A DNA stretch of 64,000 bases from Hypoxylon rubiginosum (GCA_902806565.1 CADCXA010000066.1:310001-374000); one strand, 5' to 3'; counted from the first letter of the stretch, positions 1 to 12,776 are shown. Translations and numbers: made by a program. The notes: generated by a model from the letters alone, not told the origin.

Positions 1-3000
1 AATAATATTATAATAAGTAAATATATTATAAAAATTATAATATTTTAGGAAAAAATTATAAATTAATAATAAATAATATATATTAAAAAAAAGTTAAATA
101 TATTAATTATTATAACTTATATTTAATAAATTATAAAAATTACTTTTATAAATTAAAAAAAGTTAATAAAATAATTATAATTATAAATTAAATTAAGTTT
201 AAAGTTATTAAAAAAGTTAAAAACTAAATGTTTATAATAAAAAATATTTTTATAAAAGTAATTATTTTTATTTTATTTTTTAATAAAAACCTTTTATTAA
301 TCGATAAATAAAAAGAAATAATTAAAAAATAAATATTATTTATATTTAATAAGTAAATATAATTAAAAGTTATTATATTTTTTATTATTATTATTATTAT
401 TAATATTTTTAGTTTAAAAAAAATAATAAAAATTAAAAAGAATATAAAAAAAGTAATAAAAAAAAATATAATTATAATAATTTTTATTTTATTTTTTATA
501 ATATTAAGGATAATGTTTTTAAAAATAAATATTATTTACTTTTTTAAGGTAATAAAATTAACCAATAATAAATTAACGTTTAAAAAAAAGGTTATAAATT
601 AAATTATATATTTTTATAAATAAAAAATATATATATTATAAATTAATAATATTAAAAGTTTTAAATATTATAATATATAATATTTAAAGGTTATTAAATA
701 AATATTTATTTTTTTTATAAATATATTAAATAAAAAATATTAATATAATAATAATAATAAAGCTTTAAATATTTTTAAATATTAAAAATAAAATATAAAT
801 ATACTTTAAATATTATTATTATAATTTAATAAATATTTAAAATATAAAGAAAAAGTATTATTTTAAAATAATAATATATATATAAATAAAAATAAACTTA
901 TAAATAAAAAAATAAAAGTTAATATATAATAAAAACCTTATATAAATAAATGTTAATAACTATTTTTTTTTTATTTATTATAAGTAACTATAAATATTAA
1001 AAATTATAAATTATTTTAATTTTTTAAAATTATTAGAAAATTATTTTATTATAAAAAATATTAATTATTATTATTTAAATTAAGAATTAAATGTAAAATT
1101 TAATTTTAAAGGATAAAAATTAATAAAATAATTAATAAAAATAAAAATAAGTTTTATAAAATAATTAAATAAGGTAATATATACTAATAATTATATATTA
1201 AATTTATTTTTTTTTAATATATTATTTATAAAAAATGTTATAATTAAAAAGCTTATAATAAAATTAAATTATTTATTATTAAAAGTAGTTTTATAAAATA
1301 AAAATATAAAACCTTTTTTTAAAAAAGTTAAAATTTAAAAGATTTTAAAAGATAAATTAAAATATTTAAAAAACTTAATATAAGTTAAAATATAAGCTTT
1401 CTTAAATTTAAATAAAATTATAAATAAATAAAATATAAAAAAAATAATAAAAACCTTAATAAAATTAATAATAAATTATATTAAAATAATAAATAAAACC
1501 TATTATATAAAAAGTAAATTAATTTTATAATAAATTAAAAATTATTAAAAATTATAATAAAATTAAAAAATAATAATTAATAAAAAAAAAATAATATTTT
1601 ATTTAAATAAATATTTTTTATTATTTATAAAAAAATTAAAAAATAATATTAAAAAAGTATTATTAATAAAATCACTTAAAATAAAAATTTATTTAAAGTT
1701 ATTAATTAATATAAAAAGATTTTAACAGTTAAAACCCTTTTTATTATAATAAAAAAAAAGGTAATAAAAAAGTAATAAAAAAAAGTAAAATATCTTATAA
1801 AAGTTATTTTTTTTAAATTTAATTTTAGAAATAATATTTTAAAAATAATTTATAAAAAATAATTAAAATATTTACTTTAAGTTATAAAAATTACTTTTAA
1901 AAAAGTGAAAAAATATACAGTAAAAATATTTTTTATTTTTTTAAAAATAAATATAGTAATAATAAAATACCTTAAAATAACTTAACTTATTATAAAAAAA
2001 TATTATAAAAGATTATTAAAAAAATATTTAAAAAAAAGTTTTTATTTAAACATTTAAAAAAAAACTAAAGTGGTAATAATATTTAAGATTAATAAAATAA
2101 ACTTTATTTTTTATAAAATATAAAAACTTATTATATTATTATTTTATTTAAAAAAAAACTTAAAAAAAATTATAATTAAAAAAATAATATAAATAATATT
2201 ATAATATAAGTTAATAAGTTTATAATATATAAAAACAATTCTTAAAAAATTAGTTATAAATCTAATAATAAACTTTATATATAATATAAAATTAATATTA
2301 ATAAATAGTTTTAAAGTTATATTAATTATATTAAATATATAAAAAGCTTTTAATATAATATTAAAAAATAAATTATTATAAAAAATAATCTAATAAAAAT
2401 AATTAAAACAAATATTATAACTTATAAATAATTTCCTTATAAATAAAAAAGTTAATATAAAGTTAAAAAATATTATTATAAAAATTAAAAAAATATTATA
2501 TAATATTTTTTAAAACTTTTTATAGTTATTTATATTATATATATTATATTTATATAAGCTACTAAAAAAAAACCTAAGTTATTAAAAATATATAAATAAT
2601 ATAATGGTTTTTATATTTAATAAAATATTAAAAAAAAGTATAAAAATTATTAAAAAAAAAGTTAATTATATTTTAAAATATAAAAAAAACAATAAAATTA
2701 CTTTTATTTTTAAAAAAATAAAAGCTATTTATTTTATTTGTTAAATAAATAAAAAGAATTTATTTATTAAGTTAAAAAAAAGAATTTAAATTAAATTAAT
2801 ACGGATTTTAAAGCTTAAATTAAAAAATATAATATTTATTTTATAATAGTTAAATATTTATTTAAATAAGAAGTTTAAGTTTAAAAAATATATAAAAATT
2901 AAAACCGTTTAAATATTAAAGATTTTTAATTATATTAAAAGTATTTTAATAATAATTAAAAAACTTTTAATAAATAATTTTTATAAAATAATTAGTATAA

Positions 3001-4985
3001 TATTATTATTTATATTATTATATAAGCACGAAATATAATATAAAAAATATAAAAAACCTTTTAAAAAAATAATTAAAAATTATATAATATTAGTAAATAT
3101 TTAATTAAATAAATATATAATATTAATATAAAAAATATTAATAAAAGTTATTAAAAAAGTTTTATTAATATAAAAAATCTTTTTTAAAAATATTTTATTT
3201 ATAATAGTAAGAATTTTTATAATAAAAATAACATTAAAATAAAGAAAATATAAATATACTTATAAATTATAAATTATCTATAAAAGGTATTTATTAATAA
3301 TAAAAATAAAATTAAAAAAAATAATTAAAAATAAAATAATAAAATAGTTTTAAAAGGTAATTACTAATTTATAACTAATAATAAAGATTTTATTAAAAAT
3401 TAAAAAATTAAAATTCTATTTTTTTTATTTTAAAAAAAAATTTAAAAAAAATTTAATAAAGAATAAAAATAAGGAAATAATAATTAAGGAATTTTAAAAA
3501 TAATTTTAAAAACTAGCCTTTTAAAATATTATAATGTTTTTAAATAATTTAAAATTTAAAAAAGAATTAAATTATAAATATATAATTTATAAAAACTAGT
3601 AAAAAATAATAAAAAATAAAAGGAAAATAAACCTTTATAATATAATATTTAATATTAAAACTTTAAAAGTTTTTAAAAAACTAAAAAAAGCAGTAAAATT
3701 TTACTTATAAAAAAATATTATTTTATATATAAATAATATAGCGATTATATAAAACACTTAAAAAAATATTTTAATTATATTATAATATATATTTATAAAG
3801 ATATATAAAATAATAAAAATGTTAAATATTTTTTTAAAATAATATTTTAAACATTATAAAATATAAAATAATAAAAAAATAAACAATTTAATAAAATTAA
3901 AAATAATTAAAAACTTATTAAACTTAAATTTAAAACTTATAATAATAAAAATTAAAATATAAATTAAAATATATATTAAAATTAAAATAATAAACTAGTT
4001 TAAAAAAATAAAAATATTATTAATTTATTTAAATACTTTTTATAAATTAAAAAAATACTTTAAAACGTTATATTTATTTAAAAAAATATTAAAATAATAT
4101 ATAAACTTAATATTTATTTATAAAAATTATAATTAATACTATATTAAATTTAATTATAAAAATATAAAAATATATTATATTTATATTTTTTATTTAAAAA
4201 AAAGAAAAAAAAAAAAAACTATAATATATAATTTATTATAAAAAGATTAAAACCTTAAAAAATAAATAACTTAAATTACTTAAACTTAAAAATAAGTTAA
4301 ATAATAATAAATAAAATAAAAAAAATTAATTAATAAAATTATATAAACTAGATTTTAAAAATTTAAATAATTTAAATAATTACTAATAATAATTAATAAA
4401 ATTATTATTAAAATTTAAAAAGTTTTATATTATTATAAAATTTTTTAATAAAATTTATTTATTATTTAAAAAAAAAAAAAATAATACTACTAAAAAAAAG
4501 ATATATAAATAAAATAAAAATAAAAAAAGGTTAAAAAAAAGCTAAAAAAAAAGTTAAAAATTATAACTTTTTTAAAGATTTAAAATTAATATTATTTTAT
4601 ATATATAAATATTAAAAAAAATATATTTTAAAAAAAGTAAAATCTTAAAAACATAAAAATATTATTTAAATAACTTAAAAATTTAAGCTTTATATAAATA
4701 TAATTAAGCTTTAATAAATAAAATTTAAAAAAAAAATAAAAAAAAGTAAAGTTTTAATCTTTTAAAAACTATAACTAAGAAATTAATAATAAATTATAAA
4801 ATTTATAAAATTAAAATATAATTATAATTAATAAATAATAATTATATATTAAGAAATATTAAACTTTTAAAAACATAGTTTAATATTATAAAAAAAAAAA
4901 ATAACTTATATTTAGTATTAAAATTAGATTTTATTTTATAAAATAAAGCTTATTATATTTTATACCTTTAAAAAGGTTATAGTAA
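1..4985. repeat. RIP-degraded AT-rich block, left
   Basis: Almost pure A/T with scattered G and C. The first 240 bases hold one TG and no CA, while AG, GT, CT and AC still occur. That is the expected residue of CpA-to-TpA mutation on both strands (RIP). No open reading frame of note survives. The block ends abruptly near 4980-4990, where ordinary composition begins. It is most likely one or more dead transposons; a weak Gypsy-like reading around 3726-4060 is treated as a finding only. Confidence 0.85.
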
Positions 4986-6922
4986 AAGGCTCACGCCTCT
5001 CTCACTTAGATATTAAACAATATAATAATAATAACAACAATATCGGTCCTGTACTTTGGCTGGATAAGATAAAGATGGATAGCATGTTGTTTATAGCCGC
5101 GGCCACGCACTTACGTCACTGATAATATGGGTTCTTCATTGCTTATTCCTTCTAGGCAACTGCCTTTTCGAGTTGATTCGTATCGCGAAACGTCGTGAGT
5201 TCTCTGATCCGTTAGGGGTAGACGATGACGACCTTGTTAACGATGATGTCAACAACAACTACATCAGGATTATCGATGAGTGCCCTGGGAGCACAAAATA
5301 TGCTGCTTATAGACGTAGTTATAAAAGAATATCGCGAGTTAAATCCGGAGCGTATCTGATTTCTACGGCCTTCGTTGACGGCCGGTAATACCTGGTGGTA
5401 AGCCTGCCATTCGCTATATCACCTTGAAAATATTAGACAGTAGGTGTTTCTTAATGGTTCGGAGCTATTCCATACCTTAACTCTGCCTTCGTAAAAGAGC
5501 ACTCTATAAAGAATTCAAGTTGCATTCAAGTTGCATTCAACTGTCCTTCAAGTATGAGACACGTGCCTAAACACCGGTTACAATCTTCGACGGTTATAAT
5601 CCGTTTATATTCCTTTTTTTTCAGCAGATTCGACAGAAGTTTATCCTTTTCAAAAGCCACGAATATTTTCAACAGTCTGTTTCTAGTTGTGCATGGATCG
5701 TGTTCGTGTGGAGGTGAGGTCGTAGTAGTCTAAGTAAGAGCTGAATAATTTAGACCCCTTTTCCTTTGAAACCAGTAAGCAGTCAGTCGGGCCAGCTGAA
5801 ATAATAAGCGTTGTACACGATATGTTGTCATCAAGGGATGACCTAATAGTGGGGGTGGTACTAGGCTTCTTTTTGGCCCCTTTCCAGCTGAATTCTAGGT
5901 ACCTTGTTCCCCTATTATTTGGCAGTCAATACGTTAAACTGAGGTTGTTGTTTTTTTGGAGTGGCTAGTCCGTTCTTACTAACAGAAAATACGTCGTATT
6001 AATCTCTTCGATTTCTCTCTATCCAATCGCTATTATTCCCGATGCTTGTAAGTTTCAGAAACTGCCGGCAATCAGTTCCTCCCGTGGTTCGCTCGAATCC
6101 TCCTACCGAGCAAAGCGAGACTCGTGATGGACTGTCTCGGCGCTATTGGTGCATTCTGTCTGACCTGTAGGGCGTGGGGTTTCACCGATGCGCTAACAGT
6201 TGCACGCCGACGTTCTGTGGCGTCGTCGTTCTCCAAGAGCTGGAATCCTTTCGCGTCAAGGGAGAGAAAAGATCGCCGGGGATTCTAGACTGAATCAAGA
6301 TTTCCCAAGATGTAGTGGTTACACCGGGTTTGAATCATACCTGCGCCCTTGTCTGGCTTGGTCCTGTCGATGCGATGCGATGCGGTACAGGCAGACAGGC
6401 TGACAGGAAACGTGGCGGTTGATGAACCTCATACTTTGGGCTATTGATCTGCTAGAACTGCTAGAGCACGGCCACCACCAAACCCGCGCCGCAGGCTGAC
6501 ATCTGCGTGGCTTCGGCGGTCCTGCCCCTGCAGGTTTCGGCTGCGGCCCCCAAAGACACCACCGCAGCACCGTCGTTGTCTTTGACTCTTTTCGGCTGGA
6601 GACACACGCGATCACCCTGCATCACTTTCGGACTTTCGCCTCGAAAAGGACTCTGGTGTTACCCACAAGAAACATGGAGAGATGCGGTGGCGTCTGCAGG
6701 GGCCGCAGCTGGTTATTGATGTGCAGCACCGCCCGCTGCGCGCATTGGGTACGCTGGTAGGTTTATAATGAACGCCGTACCTCCACAGGATGGATCTAGA
6801 AGCTGTGTGATTTCGTCGAATGCATCTTTCTCACGTGGAACTATGGATAATAGCTCGTGCGGCAATCAATACCATATGATACAGACGTAATACACAGGAA
6901 GCGCGCAGCCAAGAGTTTCTCG
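4986..6922. other. Intergenic, no gene recognised
   Basis: Normal-composition DNA between the AT block and the first gene. Open frames here are short, mostly lack a proper ATG and resemble no family I know. An 11-bp direct repeat is visible around 5514-5545. The promoter and 5' leader of the gene at 6923 must lie at the right end. Confidence 0.6.
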
Positions 6923-7896
6923 ATGGAGGACGATTTCCGCTACCGCGTTAACTATAGCGAAAACATCGCCCCAAAGTACCCCCATGCGAGCGGGGAAGGC
7001 CTTGAAGTCGTGCCCAACGAATCCCCTTTGTATTCGCTCCCACCCGCCCCTCTTCCTGCGGTAGGAGATGAGAAATGGGCATCTAATGCGAGGGAATGGG
7101 GCTGGCCCGTCCACACGCCAGCGACAGCGGTAACAGCACCAGAAGGATCTCGCAAGGAAGAGAGGCGACGGATACTAGGACTAACCGTTCCCATATTCTG
7201 GACGGTGGTCGTGATAATAGTTCTCGTTCTCGCAGCTGCTATTGGCGGTGGGATAGGGGGTGGCCTCAAGGCACAGCAGACTTCTAATAGTAATACGTCG
7301 AGGTTCGTATTCCCGTATGAACTCAAGACTTCAGCGTTCGACTTACTAACTTGTTTAAAAGTGATGCAGCGAATACGGCACAGCCGGCAACGACGGCATC
7401 ATCAGCACCAGGAGGGGCTGCGTCGCCTACATCCGCACAAGATGGAGGAGCATCCACAATCACAGCAAATCCCGCTGTGCCCTCTGATAGCGGCTGCCCT
7501 CAAATCGAAGGGCAGACGTACACGCCATACGCCGTGGACGGGAAACCGATCCCCCTAGAGCAGGGCGGCGCATCGCAGGAGTTCGCACAGCATTGCTACA
7601 CGAACTTCGTGTCGTCTGCAGCCGCGCAGACCCACGATATCCTCAAGATCTTCATGCCGACGCTGGAAAACTGCATAATGACCTGCGCGGAGTACAACGC
7701 GGCGTACCGAGCGAACCTGGACGCCAACGCGGGGGTCGGCGGCGGCTACTGCGTAGGCGTGACCCTCGAGAAGTTCGACGCCGGGTTTTGCTATCTCAAG
7801 AACGGCACCGGCACGAATGACACGATGGGGCGGCCGGACGTGTACTCGAGCGCCGTGCTGCTGACCGACCTTGACACGACGACGTCTTCGAGCTAG
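6923..7896 (+). CDS. Single-pass membrane protein with PAN/Apple-like domain
   Basis: Two exons, 6923-7302 and 7362-7896, joined across a 59-bp intron (donor GTTCGT, branch CTAAC, acceptor AAAG); the spliced product is about 304 residues. The start is the ATG at 6923, since the open frame upstream has only a GTG. Residues 1-80 are polar and probably cytosolic. A basic stop (KEERRR) precedes a helix at about 84-107 rich in V, I and G. A Ser/Thr/Ala-rich stalk follows, then a C-terminal Cys-rich region with paired cysteines (CIMTC, GGYC, GFCYLK) in the order of fungal PAN/Apple-like extracellular modules. Such modules bind carbohydrate or protein; the ligand here cannot be told. The topology resembles fungal plasma-membrane sensor or adhesion proteins. 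Exon joining is in frame and well supported; the biological role is open. Confidence 0.75.
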
Positions 7897-8350
7897 TCGT
7901 AAGGTTCGAGCTTCTTTTCGGGGGGTGCTTGAGGGACTCATGGCACTGTATCATAGGGCTATGTAATTTAAATCCGACGATAAATCATATCGGTTCGTGG
8001 AGGCGTGAAACCGCATCCTACCGTATAACCCTTCAAAGATTAATGACATATAAGTCCGAGCTCCTCCGTCTCACTTTCTTCACGTGGGCTGGTTAACCAG
8101 GTACCTATCCTAGGAAATCACATATAGCTAATAGGATAAAGGTGAAGGTCTAGTAAGTCGATTGATTCCGTTCAATACGTGGTTTGATGAAGTAACAATA
8201 CAGATTTCCGGGTCATAAACGTATCATGTCCCCTTTGCCTGTCCGGTTATGATACATCGTCACACCTCCTCTCTCTCTACCCATTCCGCGGATACACTAC
8301 GCATCTCCCCCTATCGTACAAGCCATCTCGCAGGGGCAGCGCACTACAGC
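7897..8350. other. Intergenic, convergent 3' ends
   Basis: The Apple-like gene and the SMP gene both end into this stretch. No coding signal is seen; it should hold both terminators. Confidence 0.5.
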
Positions 8351-8946
8351 TCAGTCAAGAGCGGCGGCTTTTCCCCAGCTCGCTCTGCGCGGTCGCGGTC
8401 GCCCTCCGCCCGTCAGCTTCTTCTCGCCCTGGATGATGTCGAGCAGGGTCTTGGTGCTGATGGGCCCGCCGGCAACTGACCCGTTCGCACCCGCCCGCTC
8501 CCACTCCGCCTTCGCGATGGCTAAGATGATGTGCGCGTCGAACATACCCGTGTGTGTGCGCTCCGGGACCGGGTACGATCTCTGGAACGGTAAGTGCTTT
8601 GGTCAGTCTGGTCTTATTATCTCTGGAGATAACAGAAAGGAGGGAGGAGATGAATGTTCGTGTCGCGGTCGAAGTGATGGCTTTAATTGGGGGTGGTACT
8701 GACAGAAGACGCCATGCTCTGGGCGAGAGCCCCGGGGCCGCCTGAGATAGGGATGTTGCGGCCGGTGACATTTTTCTCGCCCTGGGTGATGTCCGAGACG
8801 ACGGTGGCCGTGATGAGCTGATTGGCGTGCTTCTGGGCTTGAGCGGTCGGACCGGCCTTAAGAGGTCGGTCTTGGCCCGTCAGCTCCCGCTCTTTGGCTG
8901 CAATTTCGGAGATGACCTCCGAGTTAAGGGTTCTGTTACTAGACAT
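8351..8946 (-). CDS. SMP (seed maturation protein-like) domain protein
   Basis: Exon 1 is 8946-8704 and exon 2 is 8581-8351, with a 122-bp intron (donor GTCAGT, acceptor TTCCAG), giving about 157 residues. The start is the ATG at 8946. The protein is soluble and hydrophilic, with three imperfect repeats of an Ile/Val-Thr-GEK-x-LTG...GGP..AQ pattern: around residues 10-42 (ELTGQ..AGPTAQAQ), 45-80 (GEKNVTG..ISGGPGALAQ) and 115-145 (GGPISTKTLLDIIQGEKKLTG). This is the SMP family shared by plant late-embryogenesis proteins and small fungal proteins; in fungi they are often abundant in resting or stressed cells, with unknown biochemistry. The last about 17 residues (from RPRPRR) depart from the family, and a +1 shifted frame supplies the expected ATAQSELGKS-type tail, so the 3' end may carry a frameshift. 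Confidence 0.8.
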
Positions 8947-8954
8947 GATGGGTG

Positions 8955-9665
8955 GTGGTGGGTGAGCGAGCGAGTGAGTGGCCTTGCAGAGTTCTGGTCG
9001 ACGACTTGTTGAACATAGGATAGTGCTAGGTAGGTATCTGTCTACCAGTTGGTATGGAACGGGACATGGTTTTGAGTTTACTGCAAATGCTTACCTCGCA
9101 GCACAGGATTTGGAGGGGAGTCGTCCTGTTTATTGTAAGGAACTCCGTGATGTTTTTGGAATGGTCGACTTTACTCAACCTTGCTAGGACAAGAGGTAGC
9201 TTTTGGAATTGAGCAGGGCATGGACTTTTGTAAAGGAAGAGTCAAACGAAGTAGGCTTAGGCATGCTCTGCTCTGACCACATGGATTGTACTGGCTGTTT
9301 GGCAGTTGGTATCTGCTGTAGCGTTGAAGGAGAAACCTCTGCTTCTTGTTTGAAAGAGGTAAGCAACCGGCTCTAGATGCATACATTCAGCTGTTGTTAC
9401 CATACCTGTATGCCCACAACATCACTGCTAGCAGCTTTAGCTTAGGCACCTACACAAAAACATGTCTTTGTTGAACAAAGATACTAAGACTTATGTTTGA
9501 TATATCACCTACAATCATGTTGAAATAGGAGATTGAGTTACTAGGGAGAGTTCGATAGCCTTGATAAATGCACTCATCCTCCTTGGTAAACCCGAAGCAG
9601 ATATCCATATACTAGGTAGGAACTGGTATTTTGGATGTGGAATGAGTGTTGCAAGCTTAAGAGGC
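8955..9665. other. Divergent intergenic region, SMP gene to xylosidase
   Basis: The SMP gene (-) and the xylosidase (+) are transcribed away from each other across this region. I see no coding potential. A TAGGTAGGTA oligomer of the kind found repeatedly in this window lies near 9029. Promoter elements for the xylosidase lie further right and are listed separately. Confidence 0.5.
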
Positions 9666-9671
9666 TCTTCA

Positions 9672-9678
9672 GGCTAAA
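9672..9678 (+). promoter_or_regulatory. Candidate XlnR/Xyr1 site GGCTAAA
   Basis: GGCTAAA is the classical Aspergillus XlnR recognition sequence and fits the Trichoderma Xyr1 form GGC(A/T)4. It lies about 230 bp upstream of the beta-xylosidase ATG. Chance occurrence is possible for a 7-mer. Confidence 0.5.
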
Positions 9679-9726
9679 AGACAATAGCTTTGCTTGCTAC
9701 TGGCTTCATCCCCAATTACTGACAAA

Positions 9727-9733
9727 AATAGCC
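9727..9733 (-). promoter_or_regulatory. Candidate Xyr1-type site GGCTATT
   Basis: The minus strand reads GGCTATT, which fits GGC(A/T)4. It lies about 180 bp upstream of the xylosidase ATG, between the two other candidate sites. Confidence 0.35.
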
Positions 9734-9770
9734 TCTCCCCGCAATGGTAATATCTGCATAATGGGGTCGC

Positions 9771-9777
9771 ATTAGCC
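9771..9777 (-). promoter_or_regulatory. Candidate Xyr1-type site GGCTAAT
   Basis: The minus strand reads GGCTAAT, fitting GGC(A/T)4. Three such sites in about 110 bp is more than the roughly 0.5 expected in a 240-bp promoter at even base composition. Confidence 0.35.
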
Positions 9778-9830
9778 ATTTGCCATCTTAACCGCAAGGA
9801 TCTAGATCTCCCGCCGAGTTATACTGGGAG

Positions 9831-9840
9831 ACTATATAAG
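9831..9840 (+). promoter_or_regulatory. TATA-like element of the xylosidase gene
   Basis: ACTATATAAG lies about 70 bp upstream of the ATG at 9909. This is a plausible distance for a fungal TATA box plus a short leader. Confidence 0.55.
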
Positions 9841-9908
9841 CCACATGGGAACGCTCACCTGATGGTTTTGACGCGTGTGTTATCCAAGGACTGGTCCATA
9901 ACTCAACA

Positions 9909-12656
9909 ATGATGACTTCCAAGGGAGTATTGGGCGTCGTGGCGCTCCTGGGTGTAAAGGCAGTGTTTGCAAGGGACTTCCCAAACTGTCAATCTGGTGC
10001 TCTCGCTTCTAACCAAGTGTGCAATACGACCAAAACTCCATGGGAAAGGGCGAGCGCAGTAAGGAACTCCTCTTCCTCTAATAACTTGTGCCGTGTTGCT
10101 GAAAATTGTCATCTAGCTCGTAGCCGCTTTTAGTTACAACGAGAAGATCTCTAACTCATGGGACAACTCACCCGGCGTCTCGAGACTGGGACTACCTGCA
10201 TATGAGTGGTGGAATGAGGCGTTACACGGGGTCGCCAGGAGCCGTGGTGTGCAGTTCGCTGCCTCGGGAAATTTCAGCTACGCGACGTAAGTATAGACAC
10301 CCTCACATTACTAAACGGATACCCTCTCATAAAATACTAGCTCATTCCCGCAACCGATTACTATGGGAGCCGCCTTTGATATGCCGCTGATTCGAGCGGT
10401 TGCTGAGACCACGAGCACAGAAGCGCGCTCTTTTAGCAACGCCGGGCGGTGCGGTCTGAACTTTTGGACACCGAATATCAACCCGTTCCGTGATCCGCGC
10501 TGGGGACGGGGCCAGGAGGTTTGTGATCCCAATGTCGTACTAGGCTGTGATAAGACTAATGAGAGCACATAGGTTCCGTCCGAGGACTCGTACCACATGA
10601 GCGAATACGTTATGCAGCTTATGCAACCCCTTTTTCAACCTGTTAAGGAGTAATGGTTCCTGAACTATGCCGATTATGGAACATTTACCCAGCTACTCCT
10701 TAAACAACGTGTCTTAAGACGTGATCACTAACTTCCGTTATTACAGTCCCGGTTTGCAAGGAGGACTACAAGCCGACCCCTATTATAAGCTTGCTGCTAC
10801 TTGGTAAGCCCGCCCTTCTGACATTTTTACGTATACTATATCTTGTAGCTTACTATCTATAGCAAACATTACGCGGGGTACGACATGGAGAACTGGAAGG
10901 GAAATCGTAGATATGCGTTCGATGCAAAAATAACTAGCCAGGACCTGCAAGACTACTACCTACGACCATTCCGGGCATGCATACGCGACGCCAACGCCCA
11001 GTCCGCCATGTGCAGCTACAACGCCGTGAATGGCGTACCGACGTGCACTGACCCGTGGCTCCTGGAAGACGTCCTGCGCGGTTTGTACGGCTTCAGCAGC
11101 GAGGACCGCTGGGTCACAGCCGATTGCGACGCGCTGGGCAACGTGTGGACAGACCACCGGTACGGCGGATCCGCCGCCGGAGCCGCGGCTGCGAGTATAA
11201 ACGCCGGCACGGATCTGGACTGCGGCCAGTTCTGGCCCCAGAACCTGCCCTCGGCGTACAACTCCAGGATGTTCAACGACACCGTGCTGGACCGCTCCAT
11301 CATCCGCCGCTACGCGTCCATGGTGCGCCTCGGCTGGTTCGACCCGCCGGCCCAGCAGCCGTACCGGCAGCTGGGCTGGGAGGCCGTCGCCGTGCCCGCG
11401 GCCAAGGAGCTGGCGCTGCGGGCCGCGCAGGAGGGCATCGTGCTCCTCAAGAACAACGGCAGCGCGCCGCTGCCGCTCGCCGCGACGGTCAAGAAGATTG
11501 CCGTTATAGGGCCCCACGGGACGGCGACGACGCAGATGCAGGGAAACTACTACGGGACCGCGCAGAGCATCTCGACGGTGGTCTCGGCGTTCAAAGCCGC
11601 GGGGTACGATGTCACCAACACGCAAGGGTGCGCTATTACGGGGACGTCAACATCTGGGTTCGCGGCTGCTCTGAGCGCGGCTGCGGCGGCGGACGCCGTG
11701 GTGTTCGCCGGCGGCATCGACACGAGCATCGAGGCCGAGGACCGCGACCGCGAGCAGATCACCTGGACGGGCGCGCAGATAGCGCTGATCAAGCAGCTGG
11801 CGGCCGCCAAGGGCACGAAACCGTTCGTGGTGGTGCAGATGGGCACCATGCTGGACAGCTCCGAAATCGTCGCTCAAGCGGGCGTCGACTCCCTGCTGTG
11901 GGCGGGGTACCCAGGACAAGACGGAGGCGCGGCGGTTGTGAGCATCGTCACGGGGAAAAAGGCGCCTGCGGGTAGATTGCCGGTGACGCAGTACCCCGGC
12001 GACTACGTGAACCAGGTGCCGATGACGGATATGAACTTGCGGTCTGGCACTGGAAATCCCGGGTAGGTGACTTCGGTCCTCTAATTATACCTCCTACCAC
12101 CGTTCGTTGGGGTACTCTGGCTAACAAGATATGTAGGCGAACGTATAAATGGTACACCAAGACGCCGGTCTTCCCGTTCGGCCACGGGCTGCACTACACC
12201 AGCTTCAACGTCTCGCTGCCCGCGAACCTACCCGCCACGTTCTCGACCGCGGACCTGACGTCCAACGTCTCGTTCGCCGAGCCCGGACCCGTGGCCTCTG
12301 GCAACTATCCGGACCTGGCGCCCTTCCTGTCCGTCCCGGTATCCGTAGCGAACACGGGGAACGTCACGTCCGACTACGTCGTGCTGGCGTTCCTGAAAGG
12401 CGAGTACGGGCCCGCGCCCTATCCGCTCAAGAGCCTCGTGGCGTTCACCCGCCTCCACGACGTCGAGCCGGGCCAGACCGGCACGGCCACGCTGGACATC
12501 AAACTAGGCGCCATTGCGCGTAGCGACTCGGACGGCGGCTTGACGCTCTGGCCGGGGAAGTACCAGCTTGTGCTGGATATCGACGACCGGAGCGTTTGGG
12601 ATTTCGAGATTACGGGAGACCAGGTCGTGCTGGAGAAACTTCCGCCGAAGAAGTAG
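9909..12656 (+). CDS. Secreted GH3 beta-xylosidase
   Basis: Seven exons: 9909-10058, 10117-10286, 10341-10518, 10573-10622, 10747-10803, 10863-12062, 12137-12656; about 774 residues, the usual size for fungal GH3 exo-1,4-beta-xylosidases. Residues 1-21 form a signal peptide (cleavage probably after VFA), so it acts outside the cell, releasing xylose from xylo-oligosaccharides. Visible GH3 marks: GVSRLGLPAYEWWNEALHG near the start, the N-P-F-R-DPRWGRGQE block, KHYAGYD, the nucleophile motif V-T-A-D-C-D (Asp289), and I-E-A-E (Glu492, candidate acid/base). A C-terminal fibronectin-like domain follows the FGHGLHYTSF segment. Intron 4 (10623-10746) has a good branch point and acceptor, but the only donor keeping the frame starts GC, and it is longer than its neighbours. 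The 3' end faces the FAD-oxidase gene 120 bp away. Family assignment is firm; exon 4's end is the weak point. Confidence 0.9.
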
Positions 12657-12776
12657 AAATACGTGGTACAGAATTAATGTAGTATTATCTAATATTACCT
12701 AATCTAAGACAAAGACGGACTTCGGTATTCTCCTTAAGTAAGCATCAACCCCTGAAAATGATTCCGAACTCCGAGA

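Noticed and set aside
5173..5388. 71-codon frame right of the first AT block
   Set aside because: It begins at TTG, has no internal ATG, no recognisable family and no intron signals joining it to anything.
11055..11975. 306-codon frame overlapping the xylosidase on the same strand
   Set aside because: Arg/Gly/Ala-rich shadow of a GC-rich exon; the GH3 frame carries all conserved motifs.
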